DNA of 45,324 nt from Candidatus Physcousia equi (lineage in GTDB: Bacteria; Bacteroidota; Bacteroidia; Bacteroidales; Bacteroidaceae), in the NCBI GenBank assembly GCA_018065005.1, contig JAGHUD010000018.1, positions 1-45,324 on the forward strand, in the 5' to 3' direction. The notes beneath the pieces were generated by a model. The model had not been told where the DNA came from and did not search any database. It was given only the letters and a program-made list of their open reading frames with translations. Below are positions 39,538 through 45,324 of the stretch, piece by piece (position 1 is the stretch's first letter; every line of letters starts with the position of its first letter). The position numbers were made by a program, and so were the translations under genes.

Positions 39538-41745
39538 TTAATCGTGCACGACGCGATCGTTCAGTTCTGCAAGTTTTGCTTTATTCCAACGGTCGGTTGT
39601 ACCAACGAGGTAACCTGTGATGCGTTGGAGACGGTCCACGTTTTCGCTGCCACATTTCGGGCACACCTTGAGGTCCTTTTCTGCATTTTCTGCACCACAA
39701 TCCATACAGCGATTGCGTGTGTGGTTGACCGATCCATAACCAATATTGTACCGATCCATCATGTCTACAATCTTCATCACAACTTCAGGGTTATGTGTTG
39801 CGTCACCATCAATCTCAACATAGAAGATATGTCCGCCTCGGGTCAAATCGTGGTAGGGTGCTTCAATTTCAGCCTTGTGACGAGCAGAGCACTTGTAGTA
39901 GACCGGTACATGATTTGAGTTGGTGTAGTAGTCACGATCGGTGATGCCGGGCAATATGCCGTGCTTTCTGCGGTCGCCTTGAGTGAAACGTCCCGAGAGT
40001 CCCTCAGCAGGTGTTGCCAATATGCTGTAGTTGTGTTGGTAGCTCTCGCTGAACTCATTAGCTCGGTCGCGCATGTAGGTCACGATCTTCAAGCCCAGTT
40101 CTTGTGCCTCTTCGCTTTCTCCGTGATGTTTGCCCAAAAGGGCGACCAGACATTCTGCCAGACCGATAAAGCCGATGCCCAAAGTACCTTGATTGATCAC
40201 GCTCTCGATGGTGTCGTTGGGACCAAGTTTCTCGCTTCCTAACCACAGTGAACTCATGACGAGGGGGAACTGCTTGGCAAATGCAGTTTTCTGGAACTGC
40301 ATGCGGTCGTGCAACTGCTGTGCTGTGACACTAAGCATATTGTCAAGCTTTGCGAAGAAAGCAGCAATTCGTTCGTCCTTGTTTTCTATCTTCATGCATT
40401 CGATGGCAAGTCCAACGATGTTGATGGTAGAGAACGAGAGGTTTCCACGTCCGATAGATGTCTTGGGTCCGAATCGATTCTCAAACACTCGGGTACGGCA
40501 GCCCATTGTTGCACATTCCCACTTATAGCGTTCTGGATCTTCTGCCTTCCAGTTGTCATTCTGGTTATACGTAGCATCGAGATTGATAAAGTTGGGGAAG
40601 AATCGTTTGGCTGTTACCTGACAAGCATATTTGTAAAGGTCGTAGTTGCGATCTTCAGGCAAATAGCTGACTCCGCGCTTTTTCTTCCAGATTTGGATGG
40701 GGAAGATAGCCGTTTGTCCACCGCCAACGCCCTCGTATGTTGAGCGGAGCAATTCGCGAATGATGCATCGTCCTTCGGCGCTGGTGTCAGTTCCGTAGTT
40801 GATGCTGCTGAATACTACTTGGTTGCCGCCACGGCTATGGATGGTGTTCATGTTGTGGATGAATGCTTCCATGGCTTGGTGTACACGTCCGACGGTGTTG
40901 TTTATGGCATGTTGCTTGAGACGCTCCTTGCCTTCGAGTCCTGACAAAGGAAGTTGCAGGTAGTCTTCAATAGGTGCATCATAGAGGTCGTTAAGGTCTT
41001 GATCCATGAGTTTCTCCAATTCTTTCACCTCTTCGATATATGATGAGCGAACGTAGGGAGCCAAATAGAAGTCGAATGCAGGGATAGCCTGACCGCCGTG
41101 CATTTCGTTTTGGGCAGTTTCCATTGAGATGCATCCCATGATGCTTGCTGTCTCGATGCGTTTAGCCGGACGACTTTCTCCGTGACCTGCTCGGAACCCA
41201 CCTTTTAAGATGTGGTCGAGCGGATGCTGCACACAGGTGAGCGATTTTGTTGGGTAGTAATCCTTATCGTGGATGTGGAGATAGTTGTGTCGCACAGCTT
41301 CGCGAGTTTCCTCCGAGAGCAGATAGTCATCAACAAAAGGCTTGGTTGTTTCGCTTGAAAACTTCATCATCATGCCCGCGGGTGTGTCAGCATTCATATT
41401 AGCGTTTTCGCGCGTCACGTCATTGCTCTTGATGTTGATAATCTCAAGGAAAATGTCGCGTGTCTTTGCTTTGCGGGCGATGCTGCGCTGGTTGCGATAC
41501 TTGATATAAATCTTTGCCACGTCCTTTCGGGTGGATTTCATCAGTTCCATTTCGACCATGTCCTGAATCTCTTCCACCGTCATCTGGCTCTTACCGCGCA
41601 TGGCGATGCGGTCAGTGATTTGTGTGATTAAATTTGAGTCGTCACCCTCCTCTGTGTTGAGCATTGCCTTTCTGATTGCGGCTGCAATCTTTTGCTCGTT
41701 GAAACCAACGATGCGTCCGTCTCTCTTTACGACTGTCTGTATCAT
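39538..41745 (-). CDS. nrdD: Anaerobic ribonucleoside-triphosphate reductase
   Basis: Class III, oxygen-sensitive ribonucleotide reductase. The 735-residue protein has an N-terminal ATP-cone (QTVVKRDGRIVGFNEQKIAAAIRKA), the large barrel core, and a C-terminal zinc site with C680, C683, C695 and C698 (CMDC, CPKC). The glycyl-radical site is G711 in RITGYLV. All landmarks are present and the length is normal. The start at 41745 is the only good ATG after the promoter, giving a leader of about 50 nt. Activated by NrdG, encoded next on the same strand. Confidence 0.97.
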   Translation of the reverse strand: MIQTVVKRDGRIVGFNEQKIAAAIRKAMLNTEEGDDSNLITQITDRIAMRGKSQMTVEEIQDMVEMELMKSTRKDVAKIYIKYRNQRSIARKAKTRDIFLEIINIKSNDVTRENANMNADTPAGMMMKFSSETTKPFVDDYLLSEETREAVRHNYLHIHDKDYYPTKSLTCVQHPLDHILKGGFRAGHGESRPAKRIETASIMGCISMETAQNEMHGGQAIPAFDFYLAPYVRSSYIEEVKELEKLMDQDLNDLYDAPIEDYLQLPLSGLEGKERLKQHAINNTVGRVHQAMEAFIHNMNTIHSRGGNQVVFSSINYGTDTSAEGRCIIRELLRSTYEGVGGGQTAIFPIQIWKKKRGVSYLPEDRNYDLYKYACQVTAKRFFPNFINLDATYNQNDNWKAEDPERYKWECATMGCRTRVFENRFGPKTSIGRGNLSFSTINIVGLAIECMKIENKDERIAAFFAKLDNMLSVTAQQLHDRMQFQKTAFAKQFPLVMSSLWLGSEKLGPNDTIESVINQGTLGIGFIGLAECLVALLGKHHGESEEAQELGLKIVTYMRDRANEFSESYQHNYSILATPAEGLSGRFTQGDRRKHGILPGITDRDYYTNSNHVPVYYKCSARHKAEIEAPYHDLTRGGHIFYVEIDGDATHNPEVVMKIVDMMDRYNIGYGSVNHTRNRCMDCGAENAEKDLKVCPKCGSENVDRLQRITGYLVGTTDRWNKAKLAELNDRVVHD

Positions 41746-41800
41746 TTGATTAGTAGTAGTTTAGATTAGTTTGTATCTTTTTACCTTGCGAAATCGTTTG

Positions 41801-41832
41801 CAAAGATACAATAAACGGCTAAATCTTCCAAA
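41801..41832 (-). promoter_or_regulatory. Promoter of nrdD
   Basis: On the minus strand TTTG (41829-41832), 20-bp spacer, TATCTTTG (41801-41808): a perfect Bacteroidetes promoter. Confidence 0.75.
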
Positions 41833-41962
41833 CTTTTTTCTGTAAAAAAAATCAAAAAAATACAAGTTTGTTGTCATTTCTTTTTGAATTGTTTTCCAAA
41901 ACGAAAAGAGCACATACAGTAAATCAGACTGTTAGCATGTCAGTTGTGAAAAAAAGTTTACC

Positions 41963-41999
41963 AAAAAAGTCAACACGCGTATAATGTGTGTTGACTTTT
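41963..41999 (-). terminator. Terminator of the mrp operon
   Basis: AAAAGTCAACAC (41965-41976) pairs with GTGTTGACTTTT (41988-41999), 11-nt loop. On the minus strand a T6 run follows the stem. It lies 25 bp past the mrp stop. Confidence 0.85.
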
Positions 42000-42024
42000 G
42001 TTGTAAATGCTTGTATGTTTGTGT

Positions 42025-43122
42025 CTACTTTACTCCTACGATGACGGTCGGCGATTTTTCAAGGTTTCTCCGATCTGTTTCGGTCACCACTCGCGCTGCA
42101 AGCTGCATGAAAGCCTGCCCTGTGATGGATGCTGGATCGAGTGCAACGGGACATCCCTCATCTCCTTGCTGGCAGATGTCCTGTACGACGGGTATTTGTG
42201 CGAGCAGTGGCACGTTCATTTCTTCCGCCAGATGCTTCACGCCCTCCTTTCCGAAGATAAAATACCTTTCATCGGTGTGTTGTGCAGGAGTAAACCACGC
42301 CATATTCTCCACAAGACCAAGAATGGGAACTGCGACTTTCTCGTTCTGATACATATTTATTCCCTTTCGTGCATCAGCCAATGCCACCTGTTGGGGAGTG
42401 CTCACGATGACAGCGCCCGTGATGGGGAGCGTCTGCACGAGTGTGAGGTGTATGTCCGATGTTCCGGGTGGTGTGTCAAGGATGAAATAGTCAAGGTCAC
42501 CCCAATGTGCATCTCCGATGAGTTGTTTGAGCGCGTTGCACGCCATGCCACCTCTCCACAACGTAGCCGTTGCGGGGTCAACGAAGAATCCTATGGACAA
42601 AACCTTCACTCCGTATTGCTCGACGGGTACTATCAAGTCACGCCCGTTGATGTTTTCGCTGTAGGGCCGCGCCTCTTCCAAACTAAACATCTTAGGCATA
42701 GAGGGACCGAAGATGTCGCAGTCGAGCAGTCCAACTCGGTGACCGAGGCGAGCGAGAGAAACTGCAAGGTTTGCTGCCACCGTGCTCTTACCCACTCCAC
42801 CTTTTCCGCTTGCAATGGCAATGATGTTTTTTACTCCGGGCAACAAGTCTGGCAGTTCGGGGCGAGGAGCCTGCAATGATTTTGTCTTAATCTCTACTTC
42901 AATGTCCTTCGAGACATAAGCATGTATGGCAGCCTCACAAGCTTTCACGAGCGACTTCAGAAAGGGATTGGTAGGCTTGTCAAAGATGAGTGAAAACTCG
43001 ACGTGAAGTCCCGCAATGCGCAAGTCATCCTCAACCATATTCATCTCAACGATGTTCTTGCCAGTTCCTGGATACCGAACCGTAGCAAGTGCGTCCAAGA
43101 TTAGTTTGGGGTAAATATCCAT
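42025..43122 (-). CDS. mrp: Mrp/NBP35-type P-loop ATPase, iron-sulfur carrier
   Basis: Probable scaffold or carrier that delivers Fe-S clusters to target proteins in the cytoplasm. The 365-residue protein has an N-terminal MIP18/DUF59 domain (about 1-90) and a ParA-like ATPase with the deviant Walker A GKGGVGKST at 106-114. DCDIFGPSMPKMF and LDTPPGTSDIHLT are Mrp hallmarks. The CxxC usually found in the ENMAWF region is absent: the sequence reads ENMAWFTPAQHTDERYYIFG-like without cysteines, so cluster binding there would need other ligands. It lies 15 bp after trmB and ends the operon. Confidence 0.93.
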   Translation of the reverse strand: MDIYPKLILDALATVRYPGTGKNIVEMNMVEDDLRIAGLHVEFSLIFDKPTNPFLKSLVKACEAAIHAYVSKDIEVEIKTKSLQAPRPELPDLLPGVKNIIAIASGKGGVGKSTVAANLAVSLARLGHRVGLLDCDIFGPSMPKMFSLEEARPYSENINGRDLIVPVEQYGVKVLSIGFFVDPATATLWRGGMACNALKQLIGDAHWGDLDYFILDTPPGTSDIHLTLVQTLPITGAVIVSTPQQVALADARKGINMYQNEKVAVPILGLVENMAWFTPAQHTDERYFIFGKEGVKHLAEEMNVPLLAQIPVVQDICQQGDEGCPVALDPASITGQAFMQLAARVVTETDRRNLEKSPTVIVGVK

Positions 43123-43137
43123 ATTCTTTCTTTAATT

Positions 43138-43902
43138 TTACTTGTGTGTGTCTAACGACGAATTTTTGTCCCTTCCATAGCTGCGATATTCGTCCAGTTC
43201 TATCTCTACTTCAGGCTCAACAAGTGCGCCGTCTTTCGGGAGGCGAAAACGCAGATACTTTATGTCGATGCCTCGTTCACGCCACATACCTTCATAATAT
43301 GTTTGAATGGCACGTGCATCCTTCGTGTCTTCCGTGTCTAAGGCATAGAGGTTTCTTGTGCAAGCCTCAGGCACGATGCCATTCGCTTTGAGTAGCTCTT
43401 CGGTGTAGGTGAAAAGGAAGTTGCTATCAGTCTTTAGATGAACAATGCCATTTGGCCGGATAAATTTTCGGTACCTTTCCAGGAAATAGGAAGACGAAAG
43501 ACGCTTGGTGGCTTTGCGCATCTGCGGATCGCTGAAAGTCAGCCATAGTTCGCTCACCTCGTCGGGCGAGAAAAATTCGGGCAGAAATTCTATATGTGTT
43601 CGGAGGAAGCCAACATTTTGCATGCCCGACCTCAAGGCATCCTCAGCTCCCGTCCACATACGCGACCCCTTGATGTCTACCCCAATGTAGTTTTTCTCCG
43701 GGAAGCAACGTCCGAGTCCAACGGTGTATTCGCCGCGCCCACATCCGAGTTCGAGCACGATGTCATGCTCGTTACGAAAAAACTCTTGATGCCACTTGCC
43801 CTTGAGAGGAAAATCGATGTTTTGTCCCGGCCGAAACATTGGTTCGACTACCAATGGATTGGCTGCCATGTCCGCAAATTTTGCTAGTTTTCCTTTGCCC
43901 AT
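43138..43902 (-). CDS. trmB: tRNA (guanine-N7-)-methyltransferase
   Basis: Methylates guanine 46 in the variable loop of tRNAs using S-adenosylmethionine. The 254-residue Rossmann-fold protein has the SAM-binding [15 protein letters not shown] and [11 protein letters not shown]. The TrmB signature appears as [17 protein letters not shown], where most homologues have FPDPW; here Ser replaces the first Pro and Gln the Trp. The start is [12 protein letters not shown] (43902); the open frame further upstream is not TrmB-like and overlaps the preceding gene. It sits 55 bp after the coiled-coil gene and 15 bp before mrp. Confidence 0.92.
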   Translation of the reverse strand: MGKGKLAKFADMAANPLVVEPMFRPGQNIDFPLKGKWHQEFFRNEHDIVLELGCGRGEYTVGLGRCFPEKNYIGVDIKGSRMWTGAEDALRSGMQNVGFLRTHIEFLPEFFSPDEVSELWLTFSDPQMRKATKRLSSSYFLERYRKFIRPNGIVHLKTDSNFLFTYTEELLKANGIVPEACTRNLYALDTEDTKDARAIQTYYEGMWRERGIDIKYLRFRLPKDGALVEPEVEIELDEYRSYGRDKNSSLDTHK

Positions 43903-43957
43903 ATATTTAATAATGTGATGCTCTGTTAGTCGTTGCTTACTGTTGTGGGTGTGCAGG

Positions 43958-44842
43958 CTATCTGAAGGAGAATGTGGTGTGGCCAATGTTCTTGCCATCG
44001 GCAAAGATGTCTGCACGATAGGTTCCGTCAGAGAGCGTCTCTGCCACATCCCAGTAGACGGTGATGCTCGTCTCTTCGCCTGTGTATTCGATGTCCTTTC
44101 TGATCGAATACTCCAATGTGCGGTTCTCGTAATGGAAAGTACCTCCATGCGTCAGCACGTCTCCAAGCGGTGTGGTGATGCGAACGTAGATGCTACGATT
44201 ACCTGCCTGTGCCGTCACGTTTCTGCTGATGGAGAACGACACAACCAACTTCTTCACATCCTTGATCTTCTCCGTAGCCTTTCCTTTTTTGTTGTTGCCC
44301 TGAGCGTGGATGCCTGTTGCATCAAGCTGAGCGGCAATAGCCACCTTTTCGCTCAGTGCTTGACGCTCGCCCGTGAGGTTCGAGATGTGAGCCTGCTGCT
44401 GTTCGTTCGTGGTTCGTAGGTTTTGGTTTTCGTTGTTCAGTGCCGTATTGAGTCGCTGCAAGGAGTCTATTTCTTGCACATACTGTCTGAGTATTTCTCT
44501 CAGAGTCTTCAATTCCTCTTTTAGGCGCATGATTTCCTTGGCATCGCTTGCCTTAGTCCGTTTGAGTTCCTCAAGTGCAGCTTGTGTGCGCGCCTGCTCA
44601 GCTTCCAGCTGTGCAACGAGTGAATCGTTGTTGATTTGCATCTTCATTTCCTGGTACTGATTGGCAAAGTTCTGGTATTCATTCTCCATCTCTGCCTTTT
44701 CCATTTCTGCGAGTTCCTTGAGTTGCGCAAGCTCCTGTTTATCCTCCGCATCCTTTTTGTGCTCCACCATGAGCCATACGACAAGTCCCACCAGGGCAGC
44801 AATGATAAGTGCTATGCAAGCGATAATAATATTCTTTTTCAT
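43958..44842 (-). CDS. Membrane-anchored coiled-coil protein of unknown function
   Basis: A 294-residue protein I do not recognise. One N-terminal membrane helix (about 5-25) is followed by a long charged coiled coil (about 30-165, rich in E, K, L and Q), a short basic linker ([16 protein letters not shown]) and a beta-rich C-terminal domain of about 100 residues ([39 protein letters not shown]). The bulk is probably periplasmic with the beta domain as the working end. The start MKKNIIIAC at 44842 is chosen over an ATG 54 bp upstream, because the -7 box (44865-44872) lies between. It appears to head an operon with trmB and mrp. Confidence 0.78.
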   Translation of the reverse strand: MKKNIIIACIALIIAALVGLVVWLMVEHKKDAEDKQELAQLKELAEMEKAEMENEYQNFANQYQEMKMQINNDSLVAQLEAEQARTQAALEELKRTKASDAKEIMRLKEELKTLREILRQYVQEIDSLQRLNTALNNENQNLRTTNEQQQAHISNLTGERQALSEKVAIAAQLDATGIHAQGNNKKGKATEKIKDVKKLVVSFSISRNVTAQAGNRSIYVRITTPLGDVLTHGGTFHYENRTLEYSIRKDIEYTGEETSITVYWDVAETLSDGTYRADIFADGKNIGHTTFSFR

Positions 44843-44864
44843 AGATTCTGTTGTTTTCTTTGCG

Positions 44865-44872
44865 CAAAGATA
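44865..44872 (-). promoter_or_regulatory. -7 box of the coiled-coil/trmB/mrp operon
   Basis: Minus-strand TATCTTTG, 22 bp upstream of the chosen ATG; -33 not clear. Confidence 0.5.
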
Positions 44873-44915
44873 AGCATTTTTCATCAAAGTATTCACATAT
44901 TAGGATATTTTTTTG

Positions 44916-44923
44916 TATCTTTG
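44916..44923 (+). promoter_or_regulatory. -7 box of the GH31 gene
   Basis: TATCTTTG, 38 bp upstream of the ATG at 44962; divergent from the box at 44865-44872. Confidence 0.5.
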
Positions 44924-44961
44924 CAGCAAAACACATCTTTCATAAAATTTAATTCTTTCAC

Positions 44962-45324
44962 ATGAAAAAATTATTTCTCATGGCATGGCTCGTCATGCTG
45001 AGTATGGCGGCATGGTCACAGAAACTGAGTCTTCTGAACGACCATACAGCCCAACTGCAACTGCCTTCTGGCCATTATCTCTACATCGATTTTTATGCGA
45101 GCGACATTTTCCGTCTCTTTCTCGACCCCCAGGGTGGCGAGATGCGCGACCCTCAGGCAACACCTCCCGCACAGATCCTTGCAGACAATCCTCGCCGCGA
45201 CGGAGCCTCCATCCGTGTTGTTGGAGGCCAAGTAAAGTCGTCATCCATCGCGCTCAACGTCGACGCCCAGACGGGTGCATCGAGGTGGAGCATGACGGCA
45301 AGTTGCTACGCATTGCTGCCCCCG
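44962..45324 (+). CDS. GH31 family alpha-glucosidase-like protein, N-terminal part only
   Basis: The frame opens at ATG 44962 and runs past the window edge; 121 residues are visible. A signal peptide (MKKLFLMAWLVMLSMAAWSQ) is followed by beta-rich sequence with YIDFYASDIFRLFLDPQGG, RDPQATPPAQIL and DNPRRD. These match the N-terminal (DUF4968-like) beta-sandwich of Bacteroidetes GH31 enzymes. The catalytic barrel lies outside the window, so the activity (alpha-glucosidase, alpha-xylosidase or other) cannot be told. Confidence 0.72.
   Translation, partial: MKKLFLMAWLVMLSMAAWSQKLSLLNDHTAQLQLPSGHYLYIDFYASDIFRLFLDPQGGEMRDPQATPPAQILADNPRRDGASIRVVGGQVKSSSIALNVDAQTGASRWSMTASCYALLPP

Noticed and set aside
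43903..44148. An 82-residue N-terminal extension of TrmB.
   Set aside because: The extra sequence is antisense-like to the end of the coiled-coil gene's reading, is not found in the TrmB family, and overlaps the upstream gene.

Overview
The window reads as chromosome of a Bacteroidales bacterium, most likely Prevotellaceae. Three things point there. Promoters match the Bacteroidetes pattern TTTG-N20-TAnnTTTG, perfectly at six sites. Shine-Dalgarno sites are mostly absent. The gene content is typical: PPi-dependent phosphofructokinase, a long NusB, a DUF5606 protein, folP-cdaA, an Mrp with an N-terminal DUF59, and many exported glycosidases. I cannot name the species. There is no rRNA, prophage, transposase, CRISPR array or plasmid function.

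Layout. 0.1-2.6 kb: exported GH27 alpha-galactosidase-type enzyme. 2.6-3.45 kb: isolated tRNA-Pro(UGG) with its own promoter and terminator, between two repeat-rich patches. 3.4-8.9 kb: murF (-) divergent from folP-cdaA (+), then pta-ackA (+). 9.2-15.8 kb: exported GH2 enzyme, a Gfo/Idh/MocA oxidoreductase divergent from an unknown six-helix membrane protein, an MBL-fold hydrolase, and a GH109-like oxidoreductase-fold protein. 16.1-20.2 kb: mtnN, a stand-alone RecQ-C-terminal-like protein, and a pfp-GH25 lysozyme pair. 20.4-25.9 kb: a tight four-gene run (small protein, PlsC-type acyltransferase, amidase/golvesin/FN3 protein, YgiQ radical SAM enzyme). 26.2-34.4 kb: glnS, a TPR protein, a WbpM/PglF-type dehydratase and a large MscS-type channel. 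34.7-38.1 kb: nusB-yajC-ybbR-coaE-DUF5606. 38.1-38.8 kb: gene-poor repeats. 38.8-41.7 kb: nrdD-nrdG (-). 42.0-44.8 kb: a coiled-coil membrane protein, trmB and mrp (-). From 44.96 kb: the start of a GH31 glycosidase, cut by the window edge.

How the genes work together. Most are housekeeping genes of an anaerobic sugar fermenter. GH27, GH2 and GH31 would release sugars outside the cytoplasm, Pfp feeds glycolysis, Pta-AckA make ATP and acetate, and NrdD-NrdG make deoxynucleotides without oxygen. MurF, the amidase-like protein, GH25 and the sugar dehydratase serve cell wall or surface polysaccharide. CdaA makes c-di-AMP, and a YbbR protein of the type that regulates CdaA elsewhere lies 30 kb away in another operon.

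No clearly new multi-gene system stands out. The most unusual signals are non-coding: a 22-bp-phased array of palindromes after glnS, nested inverted repeats filling the nrdD-nrdG gap, 48-bp and 17-bp tandem repeats, and a terminator embedded in a convergent coding region. Among proteins, the helicase-less RecQ-tail protein and the unknown membrane proteins deserve a second look.
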